Shown here: positions 17,693 to 26,182 of the stretch, piece after piece
Numbering within the stretch: position 1 is the first letter of the stretch
Layout: each line of letters opens with the position of its first letter
Assembly: GCA_002085155.1 (NCBI GenBank)
Contig: NASX01000006.1
Span: 62,001 to 126,000, forward strand
Source of the DNA: Sorangiineae bacterium NIC37A_2
GTDB lineage: Bacteria; Myxococcota_A; Polyangia; Polyangiales; Polyangiaceae
Direction: 5' to 3'
DNA length: 64,000 bases
Position numbers and translations under genes: made by a program
The notes under the pieces: generated by a model
What the model was told of the DNA's origin: nothing
Databases searched by the model: none
What the model saw: only the letters and a program-made list of their open reading frames with translations

Positions 17693-19531
17693 ATGTCTAC
17701 TTTCGACTCGACCAAGACCCTGCTCAGCGACCTCCTCGCGAAGGTCGTGAAGGGCAAGCTCCAACTGCCTGACTTCCAACGTGGGTGGGTCTGGGACGAC
17801 GAGCACATCCAGTCGTTGCTCGTGAGCATCGCGCGTTCCTTCCCGATCGGCGCCGTGATGCTCCTTGAGACGGGTGGCGAGACTCGGTTCCAGGTGCGCC
17901 CGGTCGAGGGCGTGGAGCTTCCGCCGAACACGAACCCGGAGGAGCTGATCCTCGACGGGCAGCAGCGCCTCACGTCGCTCACGCAGGTACTGAAGCTGGA
18001 CAAGCCGGTGGCGACACGCGACGCGAAGAAGCGTGAACTGAAGCTCCACTACTACTTCGACATCGAGAAGGCGCTACAGGGGCCCCAAGCGCTCGAGGAT
18101 GCAATCGTCACCGTCGACGAGCAGCGTATCCAGCGAGAGAACTTCGGCCGCAAGGTGGTGCTCGACCTCAGCACGCGTGAGAAGGAGATCGATGCCTTCC
18201 ATTTCCCCTGCAGCCAGATCCTGAACTCGGATGACTGGGAGCAGGCGCTCTCGGAGCATGCTCCCGAGAAGCTCGCGCGCTTCATGAAGTTTCGACGGCA
18301 GGTTGTGGAGCCGTTCCGCAACTACGCGCTGCCGGTCATCAGCCTGAGAAAGGAGACCTCGAAGGAGGCCGTCTGCCTCGTGTTCGAGAAGGTGAACACG
18401 GGCGGCGTTCCGCTGTCGGTCTTCGAGCTCATCACAGCCACGTGGGCGGCCGACGGCTTCAACCTGCGCGACGATTGGTTCGGCGGGAGGGGCAAGAGCG
18501 GGCGCCATGCTCGCCTCAGCAAGAGACCGCTGCTCCGTGATCTCCAGCCGACGGACTTCCTCCAGGGCATCTCGCTGCTGCACTCCTTCGAGAGGCGCAC
18601 GCAGGACCTCGCCGCCGGGCGCTCCGGCAAGGAGGCCACCGGCGTCACGGCCAAGCGTGAGCACATCCTCGAGATGCCGCTCGGGGCTTTCGAGAAGTGG
18701 GCCGAGTCGTTGACCAAGGGATTCGAGGAGGCCGAGCGGTTCCTGCGCAGCGAGGGGTTCCACCACCCGAAGTTCCTTCCCTACCGTACACAGTTCACGC
18801 CGCTTGGGGCCGTGCTCGCGCATCTCGGTGAGCGTTGGCTCGAGCCGCAGATCAAGGGGAAGCTCGCGCGCTGGTTCTGGTGCGGCGTCCTGGGCGAGCT
18901 CTACGGCGGCGCCGTCGAGACGCGGATCGCGCTCGACGTGCAGCAGCTCCTCGCTTGGGTCAACGATCCCTCGGCGCCGGAGCCCGCCACGGTTCAAGCC
19001 GCAGGCTTCAACCCGAACCGCCTCGACACGCTCCGTTCGCGCACCAGTGCCGCGTACCGTGGGCTCTACGTGCTCTTGCAGCGAGAGGGCGCGTGCGACT
19101 TCTTTTGGAAGGCGCGCATGGTCGACCTCGACCGCGACGACGTGAAGCTCGACATCCACCACATCTTCCCGAAGAAGTGGTGCGAGGACCAAGACATCCC
19201 GCCGCGCGTCTTCAACGCGATCGTCAACAAGACGGCCATCTCCTACAAGGCGAACCGGATGATCGGCGGGAGCGCCCCTTCGAAGTACCTCGCGCAGCTC
19301 CAGGGGCACGCCCAGGTGAAGTTGGATGACGCCGCGATGGACACCATCCTGACGAGCCACGTCATCGACCCGGCGCTGCTGCGAGCCGACTCGTTCCAGG
19401 CGTTCTACTCGGCGCGGAAGGCGGCTCTGCTGGCCCTTGTCGAGCGCGCGATGGGCAAGGCGTCGGCCGAGGCCACCGCCATCGTCGCTGACGACGAGGA
19501 GGGCGACGATGAAGAGGGCGAGGCCGCGTGA
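17693..19531 (+). CDS. DUF262/HNH protein, GmrSD-like
   Basis: The 612-residue protein has a DUF262 domain with QLPDFQRGWVW at 24-34 and ILDGQQRLTSL at 86-96, the ParB/Srx-like nucleotide-binding core. A C-terminal His-Me/HNH-like motif DIHHIFPKKW starts at about 487, with N509 and N515 downstream, then an acidic tail. GmrSD proteins use NTPs to cleave glucosylated or hydroxymethylated phage DNA. The domain order fits a fused GmrS-GmrD type IV enzyme. It overlaps the next gene by 4 bp. A role in restricting modified phage DNA is inferred from the family. Confidence 0.88.
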   Translation: MSTFDSTKTLLSDLLAKVVKGKLQLPDFQRGWVWDDEHIQSLLVSIARSFPIGAVMLLETGGETRFQVRPVEGVELPPNTNPEELILDGQQRLTSLTQVLKLDKPVATRDAKKRELKLHYYFDIEKALQGPQALEDAIVTVDEQRIQRENFGRKVVLDLSTREKEIDAFHFPCSQILNSDDWEQALSEHAPEKLARFMKFRRQVVEPFRNYALPVISLRKETSKEAVCLVFEKVNTGGVPLSVFELITATWAADGFNLRDDWFGGRGKSGRHARLSKRPLLRDLQPTDFLQGISLLHSFERRTQDLAAGRSGKEATGVTAKREHILEMPLGAFEKWAESLTKGFEEAERFLRSEGFHHPKFLPYRTQFTPLGAVLAHLGERWLEPQIKGKLARWFWCGVLGELYGGAVETRIALDVQQLLAWVNDPSAPEPATVQAAGFNPNRLDTLRSRTSAAYRGLYVLLQREGACDFFWKARMVDLDRDDVKLDIHHIFPKKWCEDQDIPPRVFNAIVNKTAISYKANRMIGGSAPSKYLAQLQGHAQVKLDDAAMDTILTSHVIDPALLRADSFQAFYSARKAALLALVERAMGKASAEATAIVADDEEGDDEEGEAA

Positions 19532-20430
19532 CCATTCGGGCGCTGTCGTCTTCGACCATCGCCGACGAGATCGAGCGCTACCTCCGCACCGGTGACGCCG
19601 ACATGATGGGCGCCTGGCCCGGCGACATCATGGAGCGCGGACGCCGCCAGCACGCCGACATCCGTGGCGCGCTGCTCGCGGAGGTCCGACGGCTCGCGAA
19701 GGGGCGGACGCACGAGGCAGTGCCCGACAACGTCGGCGTCGAGTTCACGCGCGCGAAGGTCGAGCCGATGGTGCGCGGGCTCTTTCCGAAGGCCGAGCAA
19801 GATGTCGTCCTCGCGACGCTCGGGAAGTCCGTCGTATACGTCACGAGCGAGACCATCGAGTCGATCATCCTGAACCACGGGTGGGATCGTTCGGCGTGGG
19901 ACCTCGCGAACCTCTTCCTGCTGAGCGTCGGCGCGGAGCTTCTGTGCCCTGACGCGCCGCGCGTGGTCGGCATCAGCGAGGAGACGACCTGCTACGTCTC
20001 CCCGGACTACTTCGCCGAGGACGACCCGTTCGCCGACTTCATCGTCCACGAGGCCGCGCACATCTTCCACAACTGCAAGAGAAGGACGATCGGCCTACGC
20101 GAGACGCGCACGAAGGAGTGGCTGCTCGACATCGAGTACCGGCAGCGCGAGACGTTCGCCTACTCGTGCGAGGCTTACGCCCGTGTCTTGGCTCGTGGGA
20201 AGGGCGCGGGCGAGCGACGTGCTCTGGCCGCCGAGTACGGGGCAGAGCGACGCATCTCGGAAGAGCGCGTCGACCCGGCCGAGGTCGCGAGCATTGTCGC
20301 GGAGGCGGCCGCAGCGCGGAACGGCTGGAAGGTGATCCTCGCGCGGTGCGCGCCGACGACCAAGCCGCGCTCGGCGCTGCAGCTCGCGCGCGAGATGATC
20401 GCTGCCCGAGACCGTGCCGACGGCATCTGA
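19528..20430 (+). CDS. Predicted HExxH metalloprotease coupled to the DUF262 gene
   Basis: The 300-residue protein has VHEAAHIFHNC at 173-183, a zincin HExxH site, with candidate third ligands in RETFAYSCEAYARV at 207-220. No signal peptide or membrane segment is visible, so it is likely cytoplasmic. The rest matches no family I recognise. The start codon is GTG and overlaps the DUF262 stop by 4 bp, so the two are translationally coupled. The pairing suggests a protease that activates, processes or is released by the restriction-like partner. It ends 24 bp before repeat A. Confidence 0.75.
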   Translation: MTIRALSSSTIADEIERYLRTGDADMMGAWPGDIMERGRRQHADIRGALLAEVRRLAKGRTHEAVPDNVGVEFTRAKVEPMVRGLFPKAEQDVVLATLGKSVVYVTSETIESIILNHGWDRSAWDLANLFLLSVGAELLCPDAPRVVGISEETTCYVSPDYFAEDDPFADFIVHEAAHIFHNCKRRTIGLRETRTKEWLLDIEYRQRETFAYSCEAYARVLARGKGAGERRALAAEYGAERRISEERVDPAEVASIVAEAAAARNGWKVILARCAPTTKPRSALQLAREMIAARDRADGI

Positions 20431-20453
20431 CCAGGGATCGTGCCGCTGGGACG

Positions 20454-20893
20454 GCGCCCCGACGATCAACAGGCCCGGCGACGCCCGCGACCACGGACCT
20501 CGCGCGAGCGGTTCGCGACGTGCGGCGGCATGCACCGCTCGTCGCTCCTCGCGAGCCATCGCCCCGATGATCAACAGGCTCGGCCCGTCGCGGGCGCCGA
20601 AGCTGTTGACCAACGGGGCCGACTGTTGATCGCCGGGTACGCAGTTAAACGCCTCTCGGCTTCTCTCTCCCCACGGGACAGGAGAGAGAGCGGGAGAGCT
20701 GTCCCACGCGGCGCTCATCGAGCTCGCTCGGCGCTCTCTGCGAGCAGACGCGAGAGCACCGTCGCAGGACGCGCCGCGCGCGAAACACGCGGACTTCTGG
20801 GGAGAAACGGCGAAGCCCCCTCGGATCGCTCCTTGGGGGCTTCTGTTTACCGACCCTCGCCCCTGGTTGGCAACGAGAGAGAAATGGCTCCGG
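20454..20893. repeat. Long dispersed repeat, copy A
   Basis: This 440-bp stretch matches 54604-55051 in the same orientation. The central part (GGGTACGCAGTTAAACGCCTC onward) is near identical. It contains GATCAACAG at 20569-20577 and its inverse CTGTTGATC at 20623-20631, plus CGATCAACAGG at 20463. A CT/GA hairpin (CTCTCTCC...GGAGAGAG) lies near 20663-20690 and a terminator-like stem at 20812-20848. It ends in ATGGCTCC, the same bases that begin the tRNA-Asn-end duplication in copy B. No protein is encoded; the long ORFs here are shadows. Confidence 0.85.
20812..20848 (+). terminator. Terminator-like hairpin in repeat A
   Basis: GAAGCCCCC pairs with GGGGGCTTC across a 14-nt loop and is followed by TGTTT. 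It could end transcripts from the DUF262/HExxH operon. Confidence 0.6.
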
Positions 20894-21216
20894 GACCGGG
20901 CTGCTTCGGCGAGGTCCGAAGCGGCGTCGAGCCGAGAAGCTGCGAATGCGCGGAAGCCCTCGGCGGATCGCGGCGCGCGGCGTTGAACGCGGGCCTCGGC
21001 GCGATGTTCGCCGCACAGGTCGGCGGCATTCTCGCAGATCGGCGTTCGGAGAGGGACCCGAGAACCGGGAGGCCACGCAGCGTGGTCAACAGGTGTCGAG
21101 CGGCCTCCTGCTGGACCCCGAGAAACCTCCACGCCAGCGTCATCGAGGACGCCAGCGCCCATCGACAGGCGCCACCAGGGCTCCCACGCGATGCGGTCGA
21201 CGATGCCGGTCGTCAT
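20894..21216 (-). pseudogene. Truncated fourth gene of the ATPase/PLD/HEPN operon
   Basis: An ATG at 21216 overlaps the HEPN gene stop by 4 bp, as the other genes of this operon do. The first residues (MTTGIVDRIAWEPWWRLSMG) look protein-like. Composition then becomes unlike coding sequence and the frame runs into repeat A. I read it as the 5' stub of a lost fourth gene. No family is recognised and the exact break is not visible. Confidence 0.35.
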
Positions 21217-22046
21217 CGGCCGCCTCCTGGCACCCGTACGGCTCCTTCGAGACGGCGGTGAACGACCGACACCATCGTCAGGAGGTCGAGCGCCTCCTGC
21301 TCGTCGACCGCCCAGCGAGCCTTGAGCTCGTGCGCGGTTGGGTTGCGGAACACCGCGAAGATGCCCTTCATCATGTGCATCATGCCGCGCTGCTCGCTCT
21401 GCTCCGAGATCGAACGGAGCGTGTTGAGCGCCAGGATCGGCGTGCGCGAGCGACGATCGCGGTCGCGCATACCGAAGGCCTCATCGACGAGCTCCGATCC
21501 GTCGAGCGTCAAGCCTGAGAGCTGACGGACCTTCTCGGCCACGCTCTTGGTCGCTTCGAGCACCGCATGGAAGTAGTTCTCTTCGAGCAGCTCCGCGCGG
21601 CAGGCCTTCAGCACATCAGCGTGAACCTGTCGCCGGACCAGCTCGGCCCGCAGACGCCCCGCGCGCGCCTCGGCCTCGCTTGCTGTATGTGCCCGCTGCG
21701 CAGCGATCACCTGCCCGTGATCGTCAATGCCGAGGCCGGCCAGCGAGAGCACGGGGTTGAGCCCTGCCTGCCGCTCGGCGAACAACTGCGACTTGCCCAC
21801 GTACCGCGCCGGGTGCATGGCGGCCTGCACGAAGGCGAGCACGTTGTTGGCCACGCCGTCACGCTGCTGACGCGCAGCCAGCGCCTCGTAGAGCCGATGT
21901 CGCTTCGTGATGCCTGGCGCGACGTCGTCGATCTGGCACTGGCGAAGCAGCCCGCCGATCTCGGACCCCGTGAGACCGCCGCCCGTGTCACCGAGCACAC
22001 CGCAGAGGGCTTCGAGGGTGGCGGTGTCGAGTCGCTCGATCGCCAT
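21213..22046 (-). CDS. TIGR02391/Ymh-like HEPN protein
   Basis: The 277-residue protein has a C-terminal helical domain with FAVFRNPTAHE; R234 and H239 form the RX4H motif of HEPN ribonucleases. The surrounding pattern (SELVDEAFG, then SEQRGMMHMMKGIFAVFRN) matches the TIGR02391 (Hypoth_Ymh) family. The ATG at 22046 overlaps the stop of the PLD-like gene by 1 bp (TGATG); GTG at 22049 is an alternative. HEPN proteins of defence loci often cut RNA when triggered. Here the ATPase and PLD-like partners may be the trigger; that is inference. Confidence 0.8.
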   Translation of the reverse strand: MAIERLDTATLEALCGVLGDTGGGLTGSEIGGLLRQCQIDDVAPGITKRHRLYEALAARQQRDGVANNVLAFVQAAMHPARYVGKSQLFAERQAGLNPVLSLAGLGIDDHGQVIAAQRAHTASEAEARAGRLRAELVRRQVHADVLKACRAELLEENYFHAVLEATKSVAEKVRQLSGLTLDGSELVDEAFGMRDRDRRSRTPILALNTLRSISEQSEQRGMMHMMKGIFAVFRNPTAHELKARWAVDEQEALDLLTMVSVVHRRLEGAVRVPGGGR

Positions 22047-22984
22047 CACGTCCCCTTCACGGTGAAGCGGTGGCGGGGAGCACGACGCGCAGAGTCGAAG
22101 TCGCGCTGGACGGCGTCGCGGTCATCGCGACCGAGGCGGGTCCAGGTGGTTTGCTCGTTGGGCTTCTTCGTCGTGCCGAACCCGTACGGCAGGCTGATGC
22201 CGATGAGGTCGGTGATCAGGTAGCGGTCGTGGATGTCATCCCAGAGGAAGACGTCCACCGAGAGTCCTGCGGTCCTGGCCGCCGTGGTGATGGCTGGCGT
22301 CAGCGCCGCGACCACGTCGTTCACCTGAGGGCGCTTGTCGTTGCCACCGCCGTACCAGGCCGCACGATGAATCTCGACGAGCGGCTTCACCGAACGAGCA
22401 CGCAGCCCCGCAAGGAGCTTCATCAGGTCGCCGTACTGGTGGTGGTCCGTAGGATCGATGAACGGGTCGACGAAGATGAGCGAGTTGGCGTGCCGCAACA
22501 CCGGCGCGAGGGCGGCCTCGTAGTCCACGAGCGTCCGCCCGAGGCGCAGCGACGGGCTCCGCGACGCCCACCAGGGCGCGCTCGATAGCTTGCTCACGGA
22601 GCTGACGATGGCGTTGCGAGCGTGCGGGACTGCCGTGGCATCCGTCGCGATCACGCCCGCGAGGGGCCGCGCCGAGTGGCTCGCGAGCGCCTCGGCGCAC
22701 CAGTCGGTGTCGGTCTGCGGGGCCGTGGCGACGGCTGCGTCGGCGAGAACGATGCGCTGCTGCGTCCGCAGCTTCTTCAGCAGCTCCTTGCCGCGCTGGT
22801 GCCATGGGCGCGACGAGTCGTCGAACGTCTTGACCCATTCGCCGGAGCGCAGGTTGCGGACGAGTCCTTCGTGGAGGAGCACGTCCTTGAGGGCTTGCAG
22901 ATGGAGGCCGCAGACCTCCTCGCTGGTGTAGGCCGTCACATCGAAGACACCCGGCGTGAGCGCGTACTCGGCGAGCAACGCCAT
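22046..22984 (-). CDS. PLD-like protein with one HxR(x4)D motif
   Basis: The 312-residue protein carries IHDRYLITD near the C-terminus (H252, R254, D259), a phospholipase-D-like HxK(x4)D motif with Lys replaced by Arg. Earlier segments LIFVDPFIDPTDHH and VEIHRAAWYGGG also fit a PLD-type fold. Only one motif is seen, so a dimer would be needed for catalysis, and the Lys-to-Arg change may reduce activity. The N-terminal third (ALKDVLLHEGLVRNLRSGEWV) is helical. ATG 22984 overlaps the ATPase stop by 1 bp. A nuclease or a DNA sensor role is inferred. Confidence 0.65.
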   Translation of the reverse strand: MALLAEYALTPGVFDVTAYTSEEVCGLHLQALKDVLLHEGLVRNLRSGEWVKTFDDSSRPWHQRGKELLKKLRTQQRIVLADAAVATAPQTDTDWCAEALASHSARPLAGVIATDATAVPHARNAIVSSVSKLSSAPWWASRSPSLRLGRTLVDYEAALAPVLRHANSLIFVDPFIDPTDHHQYGDLMKLLAGLRARSVKPLVEIHRAAWYGGGNDKRPQVNDVVAALTPAITTAARTAGLSVDVFLWDDIHDRYLITDLIGISLPYGFGTTKKPNEQTTWTRLGRDDRDAVQRDFDSARRAPRHRFTVKGT

Positions 22985-24729
22985 CACAGCACCTCTCGAA
23001 GGCCTTCTTCGAAGAAGCCTCCGGGCCATGCCTTGACCAGCTCTCCGCGCTCGTTCAGTGGCATCTTGCGGCTGATGCTACGCGAACCGTCTTTCTCGAC
23101 CAGCACCACGGAGACATCCTCTGGCCGTACGGGGCGAACACCTTCCGGCACGGTGCCCTCGTGCGTCTCGCGCATGCGCCGCATGACCCGCAGGAGCAGA
23201 TGCTCGCTGTGGGTCTCGACGAACATGATCCGGCGCTGCCCCTCACGGCTCGCGGCATCGAGGAGGAGATCGCCAAGCCCTACCTGCACGGCCGGGTGGA
23301 CATGGATCTCCGGCTGTTCGACGAGCGAGAGACCGCCGCGCCCCTCGATGGCAGCGACCACCACAGGGATGAGCTGAGAGATGCCGGCGCCCACCTCCGA
23401 CGGCAGCACGAACGAGCCCGCGCCCGTGTCGAGCAAGAGGCGCCGCACCGTCTTGTCGACGTGGCCTGCCGCGACGTCCTCGGCGTCAGCGTTGCCCTCG
23501 AAGAGCTGCTGCACGACCACCTTGCAGCCGACGTTGAGCTTGCGCAGCCAGTCGTTCGTCCGCTCCACGAGCGTGAGGCGATCCGCCAGGAGCAGATCCC
23601 ACGCGGCCAGACCGTCGGCCCAGCTCGTGAAGCGCCCGGCGCGTTCGTAGAGAAACCCGCGCGGCGGGATCGTGCGCAGCGGCCCGATGTACTGGGCGTC
23701 ACGCAGGAAGGCCGCGAGCTGCGAGGTCGTGCCGAGGACGACCATCTCCAAGAACGTGCGGACCTCGCGAGCAGCGCGCTCTCGGAGGGCAATGGACGTC
23801 TCGAGCGCCTCGACCTGTCGCTTCACCTCGTCCGACGCAGGCTTGAGTCGCAGCGAGACGAGCTCCTCTTTGTCGCCCTCGATGTCGCCTGCCGCCACGA
23901 CCCGCAGAGGCTCGCCCGGCGCAGGCAGGGCTGACGCCCGAGTCCGCGCGAGCGCGAACACCGGCAGCGAGCGCCCGTCGCCGAAGCCGCTGCCGTCGCC
24001 GAGCCCGGCGCCGGCGCCGCTTCCCCCACCGTAGCCACCTCCCTCGGCTTCCAACTCACGGTGCAGCTCCTCCTCCGGTATGGCGATCTGCTCCCAGGCC
24101 TCGGTGATGTCCGCCGGCGCGTGCTTCGCGGCGAGGGGGCGTCGAGTACCATCGGCCTCGATCGCGTAACCACCAGGCAGCTCCCGCGTCTCGATTGCGA
24201 GGAGCGGATGGCCCAAGTTGACGCGCGCGTGGAGCGGCTCTCCCTCGCGCATCGTCGCGCCGACCTCCAGCCACACGAGGGGCTCGGAGTCGCCGTTCAC
24301 TCCAATGCGCACCTGGCTGACGATGGGGCCTCGGAACGCGGTCGTGGTGCGGTGCTCGATGTTCAGCTCGAGCCACGCGCTCTCCACCTCGTCGTCAAGG
24401 TCGGGGAACGGGAAGTCGGTCAGGTCGCGCCCGAAGCGCTCGAGGCCGCCAGGCGCGGCGAACTCGGCGCGCAGCACGATGCCGCGCGCGGTCTCATGCT
24501 GGTGGACCAGACGTGCGAAGCCGCCGAGCTCGAGGACGTGGCCGCCCAGCTCGGTGCGATCGACGTCGGCCGAGCCGCGCTCGATCAGCTCGTGCAGGTA
24601 GACGAGCGCCTGCAGGATGCTGCTCTTGCCCGCGCTGTTCGCGCCGAAGAGCAGCGTCAGCGGCGCGAAATCGATGCGCTGGCGAGCCCCGATGCCCTTG
24701 AAGTTCTCGATCTCGAGCGAGGTCAGCAT
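22984..24729 (-). CDS. AAA/ABC-type ATPase with C-terminal DUF3696
   Basis: The 581-residue protein has Walker A FGANSAGKSS at about 28-37, an ABC-type signature region GAGISQLIPVV, Walker B LSLVEQPEIHVHP and switch His in FVETHSEHLL. It ends in a DUF3696 tail with WPGGFFEEGLREVL. A Gly-rich stretch (GGGYGGGSGAG) lies in the middle lid. There is no TOPRIM domain, unlike OLD or GajA. ATG 24729 (MLTSLEIENFKGIG) is preferred to the track start. It leads a three-gene operon with PLD-like and HEPN genes and probably senses DNA or DNA ends. Confidence 0.88.
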   Translation of the reverse strand: MLTSLEIENFKGIGARQRIDFAPLTLLFGANSAGKSSILQALVYLHELIERGSADVDRTELGGHVLELGGFARLVHQHETARGIVLRAEFAAPGGLERFGRDLTDFPFPDLDDEVESAWLELNIEHRTTTAFRGPIVSQVRIGVNGDSEPLVWLEVGATMREGEPLHARVNLGHPLLAIETRELPGGYAIEADGTRRPLAAKHAPADITEAWEQIAIPEEELHRELEAEGGGYGGGSGAGAGLGDGSGFGDGRSLPVFALARTRASALPAPGEPLRVVAAGDIEGDKEELVSLRLKPASDEVKRQVEALETSIALRERAAREVRTFLEMVVLGTTSQLAAFLRDAQYIGPLRTIPPRGFLYERAGRFTSWADGLAAWDLLLADRLTLVERTNDWLRKLNVGCKVVVQQLFEGNADAEDVAAGHVDKTVRRLLLDTGAGSFVLPSEVGAGISQLIPVVVAAIEGRGGLSLVEQPEIHVHPAVQVGLGDLLLDAASREGQRRIMFVETHSEHLLLRVMRRMRETHEGTVPEGVRPVRPEDVSVVLVEKDGSRSISRKMPLNERGELVKAWPGGFFEEGLREVL

Positions 24730-24958
24730 GAGGCCTCCGGCGGGCCCACGATCAAATACCCAGCAAATACGCAAGTCGGCGGATTTGCTTGCGAACAGTG
24801 ACAGGAAGCGGGTCCTGGCCGCTCGTCCATCAAATGGCCGTCAAATGCTCTCGCCGGCTGCGCCGGCAAGTCGCCAACGGTTCGTCGACGAGTTCGTGCA
24901 AGCACGACTTGCACCATCTGCGGGCTCGCGGAGGTTTCACGGCACACCTCGGCTGCGC

Positions 24959-26182
24959 TCATCGCTTTCTCCCCTTCTTCGCCGCCTTCGGCGCATTCGG
25001 CTTCTTCGCGGCTCCTGAAGATTTCGCCGCCGCCAGCGCGAGACCCTCCGCGACCTTGCGCGTCGTGGCTGCCTTGCTCAGCTCCTCCTCGATGCGCTCG
25101 ATGCTCGGCAGGTTCGCCGCGAGGTCCTTCGGCAGGGACTCGACGAGCTGGTACTCCGACACGCCGATCGGGCCCGTGGCGCTCTTGAGCGCGTATTCGG
25201 CGACCACGGCGTCCTTCGTCTTGCACAGCAGGAGACCGATCGACGGCGCGTCGTCAGGGCGCTTGACCTGGCCGTCCACCGCAGCGAGGTAAAACCCGAG
25301 CTGGCCCAGGTGCTCCGGCTCGAACTCGACGGCCTTCAGCTCGATGACGACGTAGGCGCGCAGGCGCAGGTGGTAGAAGAGCAGGTCGAGGTAGAACTCA
25401 CGTTCGCCGACCACGAGAGGCACCTGGCGCCCGACGTAGGCGAAGCCCGCGCCCAGCTCGATGAGAAACTCGGTGATGTGCTCCACGAGCGCGCGCTCGA
25501 CGTGACGCTCCTCGGCTTCGCGAGACAGGCCCGTGAAGTCGAAGCGGTAGGGATCCTTCAGGGTCTCAAGGGCCAGATCCGAAAGCGGCTTGGGGAGCGT
25601 GCGCTCGAAGTTCGTCGTGGCCTTGCCGAAGCGCTCGTGGGCGCCCGTCTCGATCTGCATGACGAGGATCGGCCGCGACCAGCCGTACTCGACGGCGGCG
25701 CGGGCGTACCAGTCGCGGTGCTTGGCCGCCTTGTCCATGATGGTGCAAAGGTGGAACCAGGGAAGATTGTGCAGCAGCTGCTGCACAATCTCGGGGTCGG
25801 GCCAGAGATCCGCAAAGCGACGCATGTACTTGAGGTTTCTCGGCGAGAACCCCTTCATCGTCGGGAAGTCCGCTTTGAGATCGTGGGAGAGGCGATCGAC
25901 GACCTTCGCGCCGTAGCCCCCTCGGGCGATTTTCTCCGAGATGTCCCGCCCGAGGTCCCAGTAGAACATCAAGAGCTCGCGATTCGCGGCATGCGCGGAG
26001 CGGAGCTGCGCCGCATGAACGCGTGCCTTCACGTCGGCCAGCCACTCGGGATACCCAGCCGGCATTGGCTCCAGAGCCACGGGGTTTTGCAGCGGCTGCT
26101 GCAAAACCTCCGCGCGGCGCTCGGAAACCCTGGCGATCACGCCTTTCTTCGAGGCCGCCTTCTTGCCGCGCGAGGTGGTCAC
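24959..26182 (-). CDS. DUF1016/YhcG-type PDDEXK nuclease
   Basis: The 407-residue protein has the DUF1016 N-domain (ANRELLMFYWDLGRDISEKI, FSPRNLKYMRRFA) and the C-terminal PDDEXK core: FYLDLLFYH, then AYVVIELK. A basic Lys/Ala tail ends it (AKKGRKR). The GTG start overlaps the preceding gene by 4 bp, placing it as the last gene of the second hsd operon. The family is common next to type I restriction genes and is a predicted nuclease; its task there is not settled. The 229 bp to the next operon hold no gene that I can see. Confidence 0.88.
   Translation of the reverse strand: MTTSRGKKAASKKGVIARVSERRAEVLQQPLQNPVALEPMPAGYPEWLADVKARVHAAQLRSAHAANRELLMFYWDLGRDISEKIARGGYGAKVVDRLSHDLKADFPTMKGFSPRNLKYMRRFADLWPDPEIVQQLLHNLPWFHLCTIMDKAAKHRDWYARAAVEYGWSRPILVMQIETGAHERFGKATTNFERTLPKPLSDLALETLKDPYRFDFTGLSREAEERHVERALVEHITEFLIELGAGFAYVGRQVPLVVGEREFYLDLLFYHLRLRAYVVIELKAVEFEPEHLGQLGFYLAAVDGQVKRPDDAPSIGLLLCKTKDAVVAEYALKSATGPIGVSEYQLVESLPKDLAANLPSIERIEEELSKAATTRKVAEGLALAAAKSSGAAKKPNAPKAAKKGRKR

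Noticed and set aside
18074-19360. 428-residue minus-strand ORF
   Set aside because: It lies fully antisense to the DUF262/HNH gene, whose motifs are clear; typical high-GC shadow.
20641-20660. GTTAAAC in the repeats as an integron attC core
   Set aside because: GTTRRRY matches but no proper inverse core RYYYAAC partner or integron integrase is present in the window.
20440-21261. 273-residue plus-strand ORF and 136-residue ORF at 54685 sharing sequence
   Set aside because: The likeness comes from the DNA repeat. Composition is Arg/Ser-rich and hairpins and a terminator lie inside, so no protein is likely.
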